The position numbers were made by a program, and so were the translations under genes. The notes under the pieces are model-generated. The model ran no database searches and was not told the DNA's origin. It saw nothing but the letters and a program-made list of their open reading frames with translations. A DNA stretch of 64,000 nt from Levilactobacillus tujiorum (lineage in GTDB: Bacteria; Bacillota; Bacilli; Lactobacillales; Lactobacillaceae): contig NZ_JAAXLK010000004.1 in the NCBI RefSeq assembly GCF_012641185.1, forward strand, positions 62,001-126,000, in the 5' to 3' direction. How positions within the stretch are numbered: the first letter of the stretch is position 1; the number at the start of each line of letters is the position of its first letter. Positions 52,787 through 62,926 of the stretch are shown here, piece after piece.

Positions 52787-53509
52787 ATGAAGATTTTAGC
52801 AATTGATACATCGAATCGTCCGCTCAGCGTTGCCGTTTTGGAGGACACGACGGTCTTAGCGGCAATTACGGTGACGGTTCATCAGAAACATGCAGAATAC
52901 CTGTTACCAGAGATTGAACGGCTACTGGCGATGGCAGAGTTGAAACCGACCGATCTGGAGCGCGTAGTGGTTGCCGCTGGGCCAGGATCTTACACCGGAA
53001 TTCGGATTGCCGTAACGACGGCCAAGACGTTGGCCGCAACGTTGAATATCGACTTAGTGGCGGTCTCTAGTCTAGCCACGCTGGCCGCCAACGTGCCCGT
53101 TGAAGGGGCCTTGGTCGCACCGATTTTTGATGCCCGCAACCAAAACGTTTTTGCCGGGCTCTACCGAATCAAGGGTGGCCGTCCGACCGTAGAAATTGCC
53201 GATGCCCATACCGGTGTCGTTGATTTCTTAAAGGCCGTGGCCAAGTACGGCGAACCCGTGTGGTTCCTAGGGGATGCCGGACATTTTAGCGATGTGATTG
53301 GAACGACGGTTTCAGCAGCGACGCCCGCAGTAAGCCCCTGGCTTAACCTGCCACAAGTTGCGACGATCGGTCTACTCGGTCGCACGATGGAACCCGTGAG
53401 TGATGTTGATCGGTTCGTGCCAAACTATTTGCGTTTGACGCAAGCCGAAGCTGAATGGCGTGCTAAGAACCCAGAAGAGGATACCGAATCGTATGTTGAA
53501 AAAATTTAA
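52787..53509 (+). CDS. tsaB: tRNA threonylcarbamoyladenosine biosynthesis protein TsaB
   Basis: TsaB supports TsaD in making the t6A base at position 37 of ANN-reading tRNAs. The 240-residue ASKHA-fold protein begins KILAIDTSNRPLSVAVLED, has QKHAEYLLPEIERLL and the marker AAGPGSYTGIRIAVTTAKTLA. It lacks the metal-binding His pair of TsaD, as expected for TsaB. ATG 52787 follows ATGAAGGGGAA. It overlaps rimI by 17 bases. Confidence 0.95.
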   Translation: MKILAIDTSNRPLSVAVLEDTTVLAAITVTVHQKHAEYLLPEIERLLAMAELKPTDLERVVVAAGPGSYTGIRIAVTTAKTLAATLNIDLVAVSSLATLAANVPVEGALVAPIFDARNQNVFAGLYRIKGGRPTVEIADAHTGVVDFLKAVAKYGEPVWFLGDAGHFSDVIGTTVSAATPAVSPWLNLPQVATIGLLGRTMEPVSDVDRFVPNYLRLTQAEAEWRAKNPEEDTESYVEKI

Positions 53510-54113
53510 AAATTGGTATAAAAATGTGTTTGGTAGTCGACGGGAAGTTGTGCGTGAAGAGGCGATGGATGTAAAAAACCATCGCGTGGATATTCGCGAC
53601 GTGACCTATTTTGTCGCCAAAGCACTGTTCACTGACATTCCAGAGATGATTGAGATCGAACGGGCGGTCTACTCGGGTCAAGCTCCGTGGGACTCCACGG
53701 CTTTTGCGAATGAATTACGCCGGGAGAAGGACCGATTGTACCTGGTTATTCGGAAGAACGATAAGCTATTGGCGTTTATCGGCAGTACCTTTGACGAACG
53801 GAATCGAGATGCGCACATTACGAATATTGCCGTTTTGCCAGAGTACCAGAGCAAGGGCTTAGGCCGCTTCTTACTGGGCATTATGATTCGCAAGGCACGT
53901 AAGCTGAACTATAAGACGGTCAGCTTAGAGGTCCGGGTGTCTAATAAGAGTGCGCAGCGGCTATACCGGGACCTGCAATTTGAGCAGACGGGAATTAAGC
54001 GTGGGTACTACTTTGGTGACCACGAAGATGCTGCGGATATGGTGTTGTTCCTTAATGAAAATGAGGACGAGGCCCAGGACGGTGTCGCCCCGCAAACGCG
54101 TGAACAGAACTAG
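53493..54113 (+). CDS. rimI: ribosomal-protein-alanine N-acetyltransferase RimI
   Basis: A GNAT enzyme that acetylates the N-terminus of ribosomal protein S18 in E. coli. The 206-residue protein has an extra basic N-terminal part of about 45 residues (MLKKFKNWYKNVFGSRR), then the GNAT core with ITNIAVLPEYQSKGLGRFLLGIMI (acetyl-CoA loop) and VSLEVRVSNKSAQRLYRDLQF, and an acidic C-terminal tail. The start at ATG 53493, inside the end of tsaB, has AAGAGGAT upstream. tsaB-rimI-tsaD is the usual order. Confidence 0.93.
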   Translation: MLKKFKNWYKNVFGSRREVVREEAMDVKNHRVDIRDVTYFVAKALFTDIPEMIEIERAVYSGQAPWDSTAFANELRREKDRLYLVIRKNDKLLAFIGSTFDERNRDAHITNIAVLPEYQSKGLGRFLLGIMIRKARKLNYKTVSLEVRVSNKSAQRLYRDLQFEQTGIKRGYYFGDHEDAADMVLFLNENEDEAQDGVAPQTREQN

Positions 54114-54203
54114 GACAATTGGCGGGCTGGCACCGAGCCACCCGCTTTTTACGTGTTTTGAGGGTAGTAGCGGCGAAAAGGCAGCGCGGATTAAATAAGA
54201 GGA

Positions 54204-55247
54204 GTGAGTCCAACGGAAAAGCGAAATTTGATTTTAGCATTTGAATCGAGTTGTGATGAGACGAGTGTGGCCGTTATCGAGGATGGTCACAAGATTCTGT
54301 CAAACATTGTGGCGACGCAAATCAAGAGCCATCAGCGCTTCGGTGGCGTGGTTCCCGAAGTAGCCAGCCGTCATCACATTGAAGAAGTGACGCTGTGCAT
54401 TAAGGATGCTTTGGCAGAGGCCCAGGTCGGTTACGAAGATCTGGACGCTGTGGCGGTTACGTATGGTCCAGGCTTAGTTGGGGCATTATTGATCGGCGTA
54501 ACGGCGGCGAAAACCGTGGCCTTTGCGCACAACTTGCCGCTGATTCCCGTTAATCACATGGCGGGACACATCTATGCAGCTCGCTATGTGGAGCCAATTG
54601 AGTTTCCAGCATTGGCGTTATTGGTTTCTGGTGGGCACACAGAATTGGTTTACATGCCAGCAGAAAATCAATTTGAAATCATCGGAGAGACGCGCGACGA
54701 TGCTGCCGGTGAGGCTTACGATAAGGTTGGCCGGGTGATGGGCGTTAATTATCCTGCCGGTAAGACGGTCGACGAGTGGGCGCATCAGGGGAAAGATACG
54801 TTTGATTTTCCCCGGGCGATGGAAAAGGACGACAACTTTGATTTCAGTTTTAGTGGTCTAAAGAGTGCCTTCATCAACACGACCCACCACGCGGATCAGA
54901 TCGGCGAGACACTGAGTAAACAAGACTTAGCAGCTAGTTTCCAACAAGCAGTCGTCGATGTGCTGGCTGAAAAGACGCAGCGGGCTTTAGCGGATTATCC
55001 TGTGCACCAGCTCATTTTGGCTGGAGGGGTCGCAGCAAACCAGGGATTGCGTGAACGGTTAGAACGGGATCTCAGCAATAATCCAACGACACATCTGGTT
55101 AAGGCGCCTTTGAAGTTATGCGGGGACAACGCCGCCATGATCGGCGCATTCGCTTACGTCGCGTATCAACACGGTGTCTTTGCGGATGCAACCTTGAATG
55201 CCGATCCTAGTCTGGAATTTGACTGGGCGGCGGATTCTGCTAAATAA
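54204..55247 (+). CDS. tsaD: tRNA threonylcarbamoyltransferase TsaD
   Basis: The catalytic subunit for t6A37 formation. The 347-residue length is normal. It begins [20 protein letters not shown], has [12 protein letters not shown] with a metal-binding HxxxH-like His, [25 protein letters not shown] and [16 protein letters not shown]. The start is not clean. GTG 54204 is the only usual codon before the conserved part, yet the AGGAG site ends at that codon, and the expected position about 54211-54214 holds CCA-ACG. A 54228 TTG is the next option but is distant. It ends at a strong terminator. Confidence 0.93.
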   Translation: MSPTEKRNLILAFESSCDETSVAVIEDGHKILSNIVATQIKSHQRFGGVVPEVASRHHIEEVTLCIKDALAEAQVGYEDLDAVAVTYGPGLVGALLIGVTAAKTVAFAHNLPLIPVNHMAGHIYAARYVEPIEFPALALLVSGGHTELVYMPAENQFEIIGETRDDAAGEAYDKVGRVMGVNYPAGKTVDEWAHQGKDTFDFPRAMEKDDNFDFSFSGLKSAFINTTHHADQIGETLSKQDLAASFQQAVVDVLAEKTQRALADYPVHQLILAGGVAANQGLRERLERDLSNNPTTHLVKAPLKLCGDNAAMIGAFAYVAYQHGVFADATLNADPSLEFDWAADSAK

Positions 55248-55263
55248 ATCTTATGTATGAAAT

Positions 55264-55304
55264 AAGCTGGTTCCATTCCGATTATCGGAATGAAACCAGC
55301 TTTA
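55264..55304. terminator. bidirectional terminator after tsaD
   Basis: AAGCTGGTT and inner CATTCCGAT pair with ATCGGAATG and AACCAGCTT with one mismatch. T-rich flanks lie on both sides. Confidence 0.88.
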
Positions 55305-55324
55305 TTTTGGTGTGAAAAATAGTA

Positions 55325-55588
55325 TTAGCGATTGCTTTTCAAGTATCTGATACCGTGAATAACCGACTCTACCAGAAACAGAATAAACACGGCAACTAAA
55401 TAAATCAGGCCTAAAAACTCAACCGAAATCGTCAGGATGGAGTCTGGAAAGAAAACTAGGATTAGTTGTAATGTTATGACGGCTCCCGATCCAAAAGACA
55501 GTACTCTAAAACATTTGGAATAATTTTTGAATAACGCATTGGTTTTTGCGTAGCTTTTTTGATATTCACGCTTAATTAGTACAAACAT
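55325..55588 (-). CDS. small two-span membrane protein of unknown function
   Basis: An 87-residue protein. A basic, Lys/Tyr-rich N-terminus (MFVLIKREYQKSYAKTNALFKNYSK) is followed by two hydrophobic segments (about residues 30-50 and 57-77) and a short basic end. ATG 55588 has GGGGAGGAA at 8 to 9 bases, an excellent site. The frame opens six codons earlier. I do not recognise the family. It lies between tsaD and the ABC-F gene, and no partner can be named. Confidence 0.75.
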   Translation of the reverse strand: MFVLIKREYQKSYAKTNALFKNYSKCFRVLSFGSGAVITLQLILVFFPDSILTISVEFLGLIYLVAVFILFLVESVIHGIRYLKSNR

Positions 55589-55666
55589 AAAGCGATTCCT
55601 CCCCAAGAATCATTGCTGTCGTGGATTTATGCTAGCCATAAATCCGTTGACACTAGCTACTGCAAG

Positions 55667-57625
55667 TTAATCTGCAAAGTCCTCTAATTCCAAACTCTTC
55701 TCCGTCCAGGAATCTTCAGTCTCACTGAGTTCAGTGGTGACGGCGGTAAGCTGTTCTTGAAGATCAGCTAGCTTACCAGCATCGTTGAAGTTTTCTTCCT
55801 TGCTCATTTCGGTTTCGACCGCGGTCTTTTGCTTTTCCAATTCGCCCATCTGCTCTTCCAGCGCCGCGACTTGCCGACTGAGCTTACGTTTAGCCTTGGC
55901 CTGATCTTTTTGTGCTTGGTAATCGACCTGCGTTTGCTTAGGCGCAGCTACGGTAGGATGTTCGGCTTCAGCCTCCGCCGCCTCTTTAGCAGCGTAGGCA
56001 TCTTGCTCGGCCTTCTTAGCCACATAGTAATCGTAGTTTCCTAGGTAGCGGGTGGTGCCTTCGGGACTGAGCTCGACGACCTGTGTAGCGACCTGGTTGA
56101 TGAAGTACCGGTCATGAGAAACGAAGAGAATGGTGCCATCAAATTCGTTAAGGGCGGTCTCTAGGACTTCCCGACTATCAATATCCAAGTGGTTGGTCGG
56201 TTCGTCAAGCATTAGGAAATTGTCGTGTTGCATGGCGAGCTTCGTCAGTAGCAGACGCGCCCGTTCGCCACCACTCAGGCTGTGCACACTCTTGTCGACA
56301 TCGGTGCCAGTAAAGAGAAAGCTACCTAGAATCGAGCGGATATCGCCTTCTGGTGTAGTGGGGTGATCGTCCCACAGTTCATGCAGGACCGTCTTCTTAT
56401 CGTGTAAGGTGGCCTGATCCTGGTCGTAGTAACCGGTGTCAACGCCAGTGCCAAAGATAATCTGGCCTTGGATCGCAGGAATCCGACCCAGGATGGTCTT
56501 GAGCAAGGTTGACTTGCCAATTCCGTTGGGGCCGACGATAGCGACGGCTTGATGTTTCTTGATGTCGAGATTGACGGGCGCTGCCAAGATCTGTTGGTCG
56601 TAGCCAACGGCACCGTTAACGACGTCCAAGACGACATTTCCACTTTGGCGTTTAGGACGGAAGCTAAAGCGGGCGGCCTTCTCATCGCCTTCGGGTCGGT
56701 CCATGCGGTCCATCTTTTCCAGTTGTTTCCGCCGGGCCTGAGCCCGCTTGGTAGTGGAGGCGCGGACGATATTCTTATTAACGAAGTCTTCCAACTTGCT
56801 AATTTCAGCCTGTTGCTTGTCATATTCCTTCCAGGCTAAACGGAGCCGTTCCGCCTTGGCCGCGATGTAGTGCGAATAATTGCCAGGGTAATGATCCAGC
56901 CCACCGTGTGCCATATCGTAGACATCATTAACCACGTGATCGAGGAAGTACCGGTCATGGGAAACGACGAGAATGGCGCCAGGATAACCTTGTAGATAGC
57001 TTTCCAGCCAGGTCAGCGTTTCGACGTCCAAGTGGTTGGTCGGTTCGTCCAAGATTAGTAAATCGGGACGCTCCAACAGTAGTTTGGCTAGGGCGAGCTG
57101 TGTCCGTTGCCCGCCGGAGAGTTCGTTGATCGGCTTATCATAGTAGTCTTCGTCAAATTCAAATCCGTGCAGAACGCCACGAATTTCGGCTTGATAGCCG
57201 TAACCATTTTGATCGCTGAAGTCTTGTTGTAACTGATCATAACTGGCGCTGATCTGGTCAAATTGGGTTTGATCAGCGATAATGGCGGGATCACTCATTT
57301 TTTCTTCGAGCGCGTGCATGCGTTTTTCCATGGCAATCAGTTTAGCGAAGACACTAAGCATTTCGTTCCAAACTGTTTTAGTAGATGCCAGGCCGGCATT
57401 CTGGGCTTGGTAACCCAGTGTCAGGCCTCTTTTAGTGGTGATTTGGCCAACATCTGGGGTGGTTTCACCGGCAATCATTTTTAATAGGGTGGATTTACCC
57501 GCACCGTTGCGGCCGACAAGTGCCACGCGGCCGTGTTCGGGCACGTCCATACTGACATTTTCAAATAGGACGCTGGCGCCGAATCGCCGGGTAACTTGTT
57601 GGACTTGTAAGAGAATCACGGTCAA
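55667..57625 (-). CDS. ABC-F family ATPase (YdiF/Uup-like)
   Basis: A soluble protein with two ABC domains and no membrane part, acting on the ribosome in this family. The 652-residue protein has Walker A1 GRNGAGKSTLLKM, signature LSGGQRTQLALAKLLLERPDLLILDEPTNHLD, the P-site linker region rich in Arg/Lys (about residues 260-320), Walker A2 [13 protein letters not shown], signature LSGGERARLLLTKLAMQ, and a charged coiled-coil C-terminus from about residue 545. It starts at TTG 57625 or GTG 57619, with AAAGGAGG 4 or 10 bases away. The neighbour rex matches the B. subtilis ydiF locus, supporting the YdiF group. Confidence 0.92.
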   Translation of the reverse strand: MTVILLQVQQVTRRFGASVLFENVSMDVPEHGRVALVGRNGAGKSTLLKMIAGETTPDVGQITTKRGLTLGYQAQNAGLASTKTVWNEMLSVFAKLIAMEKRMHALEEKMSDPAIIADQTQFDQISASYDQLQQDFSDQNGYGYQAEIRGVLHGFEFDEDYYDKPINELSGGQRTQLALAKLLLERPDLLILDEPTNHLDVETLTWLESYLQGYPGAILVVSHDRYFLDHVVNDVYDMAHGGLDHYPGNYSHYIAAKAERLRLAWKEYDKQQAEISKLEDFVNKNIVRASTTKRAQARRKQLEKMDRMDRPEGDEKAARFSFRPKRQSGNVVLDVVNGAVGYDQQILAAPVNLDIKKHQAVAIVGPNGIGKSTLLKTILGRIPAIQGQIIFGTGVDTGYYDQDQATLHDKKTVLHELWDDHPTTPEGDIRSILGSFLFTGTDVDKSVHSLSGGERARLLLTKLAMQHDNFLMLDEPTNHLDIDSREVLETALNEFDGTILFVSHDRYFINQVATQVVELSPEGTTRYLGNYDYYVAKKAEQDAYAAKEAAEAEAEHPTVAAPKQTQVDYQAQKDQAKAKRKLSRQVAALEEQMGELEKQKTAVETEMSKEENFNDAGKLADLQEQLTAVTTELSETEDSWTEKSLELEDFAD

Positions 57626-57708
57626 CCGACCTCCTTTAAAGGGATTATTTTCATTAATTTAGTGACTGCTGCCACGATAATGGTTCAGCCAATATGATGG
57701 CTAGTTAC

Positions 57709-58312
57709 GGGTTGAAAGCTCCAAAATTCCGGTCGTGTCTGTCCTAGCAACAGTAGTGAAGCAAAAAGTAGGCAACGTGGTAGTCACTTCGCCTTACCGG
57801 TCGGCAGATATGGGCTGGAACGGTGCGAACGCAACTTGAAGCCTCGAAAGTGCTGAGTCTTCAAGCTTGGTTTTCTACTAAGCCAGCAAGAAGTTCACTC
57901 ACTGACTAAGTAGAACGACGCGCCTGAGCCCATATCTGCCGACCTCACGGCTAACACAGAGGTTAATAACGGTCACAGTCGTTAGCAACCGAATTGAAAA
58001 CGCTAAGTAACCACGCTTTCTCAACTATTGTCGTGGTAGAACACAATCAGAGCCGGAGGAGGCCAGGGATGGAACCAGCCGTGAAAGTGGTGTTAGCTGG
58101 TGACTCTTCATCCAGCTTTACAGCACGGGCGACTTTGAAGACACGTGTTCTTCGTGGCTTCAAATCGAGCGAGAAGACTGGTGGTCTTCCAGGCTGAAGC
58201 GTCCCCACAGCAGGTGGAATCCCTGGCAGCCGGAGTGCGGCCAATTTATATCAATTATTGACCTGATTTCTTATTAATATTGGGACAAGATAGGTGTTTA
58301 TCTTTCAACCCT
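57709..58312 (+). repeat. structured intergenic repeat, copy F (divergent, longest)
   Basis: Ends GGGTTGAAAG (57709-57718) and CTTTCAACCC (58303-58312) are perfect complements. CTAGTTAC before and TTAGTAAC after match in 6 of 8 bases. Most primary sequence differs from the other copies but the fold returns. Domain 1 is closed by GTCGGCAGATATGGGCT (57800-57816) and AGCCCATATCTGCCGAC (57927-57943), a perfect 17-bp stem. GGTGCG/CGCGCC takes the place of GTGGG/CCCAC. Hairpins CTTGAAG/CTTCAAG and TTCTACT/AGTAGAA follow. Domain 2: GCCAGGGAT (58062-58070) with ATCCCTGGC (58219-58227), with AGCTGG/CCAGCT and TTTGAAG/CTTCAAA inside. GGAGGA with 8-base spacing precedes ATG 58069 (42 codons). It lies between divergent ABC-F and rex. 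Confidence 0.9.
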
Positions 58313-58412
58313 TAGTAACCAATCGTGAAGCCATTGAATGGGCCACATATAGCCTCTATTTTAGCATATTCTCCGATTAGACCGAAATAAGCGAATAAAT
58401 AGTGAAAAAAAC

Positions 58413-58451
58413 TTGCAAATTCTTTCACAAGATGAACGGGTATGCTATAAT
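58413..58451 (+). promoter_or_regulatory. rex promoter with Rex-box-like site
   Basis: TTTCAC (58423-58428), 17-base spacer, TATAAT (58446-58451) with extended TG. TTGCAAATTCTTTCACAA (58413-58430) overlaps the -35 and resembles the Rex operator TTGTGAAN(4-6)TTCACAA, with one half weaker. This would mean that Rex represses itself, sensing NADH. Confidence 0.6.
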
Positions 58452-58547
58452 CTATAAGAAAGTTGATTTCACAATCCAGATAATTATTTAATAAATAGGC
58501 TACCGCTTGTGAATAGTAGTCAGTTTCTTTGATTAGGAGGTCTCGTT

Positions 58548-59186
58548 TTGACAGAACAAAAAATTCCCCGGGCGACAGCTAAACGGTTGCCCATTTATTA
58601 TCGCTATCTCAATATTTTGCTAGACGCAGATAAGACCCGGGTCTCTTCGACCGAATTATCCGAAGCCGTTAAGGTGGATTCCGCAACGATTCGTCGGGAC
58701 TTCTCGTATTTTGGTGCCCTTGGTAAGCGGGGGTATGGGTATGACGTTGAAAGCTTGATTAAATTCTTTAAGAAGATTTTGAATCAAGATCGTTTGACCA
58801 GTGTGGCACTGATTGGTGTCGGGAACTTGGGCCACGCCCTGTTAAACTTTAATTTCCATCAGGATAGTAATGTCCGGATTAGCGCTGCTTTTGACGTGAA
58901 GCAAGAGATTGCCAACACCATTCAAAGTGGCGTTCCCATCTATCCGATGACGGATTTACGGACGCAACTAGAGGAACAACAAATTGAAGTGGCCATTTTG
59001 ACGGTCCCTTCACAAGTGGCACAAGAGGTAACCGATGAAGCCGTGTCTGGCGGTGTCAAAGGAATCCTGAACTTTACGCCGCTCCGGATCACAGTTCCTA
59101 AGAATGTGCGCGTACAGAACGTTGATTTGACTAACGAGCTGCAAACGCTGATTTACTTCTTGGAACATTACAACAACCTAAATTAA
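58548..59186 (+). CDS. rex: redox-sensing transcriptional repressor Rex
   Basis: Rex binds DNA when NADH/NAD+ is low and represses fermentation genes. The 212-residue protein has an N-terminal winged helix ([41 protein letters not shown]) and a C-terminal Rossmann domain with [15 protein letters not shown] near residue 90 and FDVKQE. TTG 58548 follows TTAGGAGGT. It has its own promoter, a Rex-box-like site and a terminator. Repeat copy F lies upstream. Confidence 0.97.
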   Translation: MTEQKIPRATAKRLPIYYRYLNILLDADKTRVSSTELSEAVKVDSATIRRDFSYFGALGKRGYGYDVESLIKFFKKILNQDRLTSVALIGVGNLGHALLNFNFHQDSNVRISAAFDVKQEIANTIQSGVPIYPMTDLRTQLEEQQIEVAILTVPSQVAQEVTDEAVSGGVKGILNFTPLRITVPKNVRVQNVDLTNELQTLIYFLEHYNNLN

Positions 59187-59194
59187 TTTGGTGA

Positions 59195-59223
59195 AAAGTC
59201 GGGACACTGTCTCGGCTTTTTTT
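59195..59223 (+). terminator. terminator of rex
   Basis: AAGTCGGGACA pairs with TGTCTCGGCTT with one G-T pair, followed by TTTT. Confidence 0.88.
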
Positions 59224-59395
59224 ATCGAATTTTTGACGGAGACGGGTGCCAATGGTGTTCACTATCCCGAGATTGAGAAGACGCGGTAGAAGGAACGCTG
59301 GTATCGGTTTCAACCGGAGATCGTTGCAAATCCAGTGCTATGCCTATTGTGAAGCCATGAGGAGTAGGGGGCCCGGAATTTGTTTGTCAAATTCC

Positions 59396-59424
59396 TTGAT
59401 TTTTATATGGAAAAACCATATATT
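59396..59424 (+). promoter_or_regulatory. groESL promoter with an inner 7-bp palindrome
   Basis: TTGATT (59396-59401), 17-base spacer, TATATT (59419-59424). The spacer holds the perfect inverted repeat TATATGG-AAAAA-CCATATA (59404-59422). Such a site between the boxes could bind a second regulator besides HrcA. The 200 bases between the rex terminator and this promoter show nothing I recognise. Confidence 0.65.
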
Positions 59425-59436
59425 AGATATTGTTGA

Positions 59437-59463
59437 TTAGCACTTATGTTAGCCAAGTGCTAA
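59437..59463 (+). promoter_or_regulatory. CIRCE operator (HrcA-binding site)
   Basis: TTAGCACTT (59437-59445), 9-base spacer, AAGTGCTAA (59455-59463). This is the CIRCE 9-9-9 inverted repeat, differing from TTAGCACTC/GAGTGCTAA by one compensated base pair. HrcA repression of groESL is known for it. Confidence 0.95.
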
Positions 59464-59498
59464 CAGTGCTAAAAAGTAAGTTCATTGGAGGGATTCAA

Positions 59499-59783
59499 GT
59501 GTTAAAACCATTAGGAGACCGCGTCATTTTGGATCAACCAGAAGAAGAAGAAACCACGGTTGGCGGCATTGTGCTCGCAAGTAACGCTCAAGAAAAGCCA
59601 CAAACGGCAAACGTCGTAGCTGTCGGTGATGGCCGTGTGTTAGACAATGGCGAAAAGGTAGCCCCAACTGTTAAGGTTGGCGATAAGGTATTGTTCGACA
59701 AGTACGCTGGTACGGAAGTTAAGTACCAAGACACGACTTACCTTGTTTTACACGAAAAGGACTTAGTCGCTGTCGTTGACTAA
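59499..59783 (+). CDS. groES: co-chaperonin GroES
   Basis: The heptameric lid of the GroEL cage. The 94-residue protein: [28 protein letters not shown] contains the mobile loop, then [30 protein letters not shown] and the end DLVAVVD. GTG 59499 follows TTGGAGGGA. The frame extends upstream through the CIRCE element, which is not coding. It is in an operon with groEL. Confidence 0.97.
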   Translation: MLKPLGDRVILDQPEEEETTVGGIVLASNAQEKPQTANVVAVGDGRVLDNGEKVAPTVKVGDKVLFDKYAGTEVKYQDTTYLVLHEKDLVAVVD

Positions 59784-59842
59784 TCTTTTTCCTCACTTAA
59801 GATGACTATCCAAGATCATTCAAAAAATTTAGTATGAGGTGA

Positions 59843-61474
<1,632 letters not shown>

Positions 61475-61510
61475 AAATTTAAGCACTAGTCAGCTAGTGT
61501 GATTGAAAGA

Positions 61511-61540
61511 AGCCAACCGATTATTTCGGCTGGCTTTTTT
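61511..61540 (+). terminator. terminator of groESL
   Basis: AGCCAACCGA pairs with TCGGCTGGCT with a mismatch, followed by TTTTT. Confidence 0.9.
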
Positions 61541-61558
61541 GCGTGTGTTAGGGAGTTT

Positions 61559-62389
61559 TCATCGTGGGGAGAGGAGATCGTCCAGGGTGGTATAGATGGG
61601 CGTAAATGGGTGTAAGTCCCCGCGAGCAATCTGATTGCCGAGTTTATCGATAAAGGATTCGATGGGTTCATCTCCCTTAATATCTTGAAAATCGCCGAAG
61701 CCATACTGCCACCATTGCAAGTCGAGGAGCTGTGCGATGATGGTCTCCGGAAAGCGGTATTTGATGATGTGGGCGGGTACACCGCCAACCACGGCGTAAG
61801 CGGGGACGTCTTTGGTGACTAAAGCGCCGCCGGCAATGACAGCCCCGTCTCCCACGGTCACGCCAGTGGGGACAAAATGCACGTCCTGACCAATCCAGAC
61901 GTCATTGCCGATAATGAGTGGACCGCCATTGGCAACGGGGTTAGGTACGTATTCAAAGTGGTTCTGCGACGTCGCAAGATAATCGTTGAAAGCGTCTGGC
62001 CGGTGGCTGTAGGTTATCATGGAAGTCGTAAAGCGATCGGTCGGGTGACTCCCCTGCATACGACTAACGTTACTGGCGATCGAAGAGTACCGGCCGACGA
62101 TGGAGTTAACGGGCAACGCACTGTTAGACGAGCTGAAGGCGCCCATGGAGAAGAACTGGTGACCCGCAAGAAAAATGCTGTATGCCTCTGCGCGAAACGT
62201 TAGCGGAAATTGAATGGTTTCACCCACGCGGAGCCGGGATTTTCCATGACTGCGGGCGGCTGTGTAGAGGTGACGCGCCGCCAGCGTTGCGATGAGTTCT
62301 TTAGTTACGGGAAGACGCCTGCGCTGATGCGAGTGGGTGGCTATCAGATTGTCTTGATAGTAGGTATTACCATTAATAATCATCGGCAT
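61559..62389 (-). CDS. CatB-like O-acetyltransferase with hexapeptide repeats
   Basis: A 276-residue left-handed beta-helix enzyme. The N-terminal third is unusual, then [27 protein letters not shown] holds the catalytic His region, and [55 protein letters not shown] is the typical end of the xenobiotic/CatB acetyltransferases. The target could be a sugar, a surface polymer or an antibiotic. Resistance is not implied. ATG 62389 follows AAAGGATGTGG at about 8 bases. An in-frame GTG at 62398 overlaps that site. It is convergent with groEL. Confidence 0.85.
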   Translation of the reverse strand: MPMIINGNTYYQDNLIATHSHQRRRLPVTKELIATLAARHLYTAARSHGKSRLRVGETIQFPLTFRAEAYSIFLAGHQFFSMGAFSSSNSALPVNSIVGRYSSIASNVSRMQGSHPTDRFTTSMITYSHRPDAFNDYLATSQNHFEYVPNPVANGGPLIIGNDVWIGQDVHFVPTGVTVGDGAVIAGGALVTKDVPAYAVVGGVPAHIIKYRFPETIIAQLLDLQWWQYGFGDFQDIKGDEPIESFIDKLGNQIARGDLHPFTPIYTTLDDLLSPR

Positions 62390-62582
62390 AACTGCCACAT
62401 CCTTTGATTTGGTTAATGCTATTGTACATTAAGGGGCGACTGAGGGGCTGCAATTAGGTTTCTACTTCTGCAAGCGAATGGATTACGGGGGCTCGTAAAG
62501 CAACGTTGACAGGGAGATACGGCGATGGTTAAGTGATTAACCAAAGACTTTTCGCGCTGTACGAGGGTGAGCAATGAGCAGC

Positions 62583-62666
62583 TGATACTGCCTTACCGTT
62601 GGTCGAAAACGCTGTGAGGAGAACGATTCGCGCCTTGGCGGGGGTACCAGCCGTGCTTTGAGCCGA
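62583..62666 (+). repeat. relic of the structured repeat family, copy G
   Basis: Here GCCTTACCGTT, AACGCTGTGAGGAG and GTGCTTTGAGCCGAAAG occur in the same order as in domain 1 of the full copies (GCCTTACCGTT, AACGCTGTGGGGAG, CTCGCTTTGAGCCGAGAG). The closing stem, the third hairpin and domain 2 are missing. The rest of 62390-62926 shows no gene that I can support. A hairpin ACGGGT/ACCCGT with TTTT lies near 62878-62896, just before the permease ribosome site, and could be an attenuator. Confidence 0.65.
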
Positions 62667-62926
62667 AAGCTACGATAAATTGTGAGGCTGAACGCTGAAC
62701 GGGTAAACCGCCTTCTTTGGCCATATGATGGGAATTGGTAAGGTGCAACTAAATTGGCCGACCACATCATTTGCAGTTTTCTTAGTTGCTAAGCTGAACA
62801 AGAGTGGTATTGTGGAGCTAGTTGTAGTAGAATTACGTTTGCGTTTGAAATTGAAACGAATAATTAAGACTTTTAGACGGGTGGAAACCCGTTTTCATTA
62901 TTTATGGAGATAAGGAGTAAGTAGTC

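Noticed and set aside
62725-62913. 62-codon plus-strand frame upstream of the KimA-like gene
   Set aside because: Low-complexity basic content and no ribosome site. It covers the promoter and leader region.
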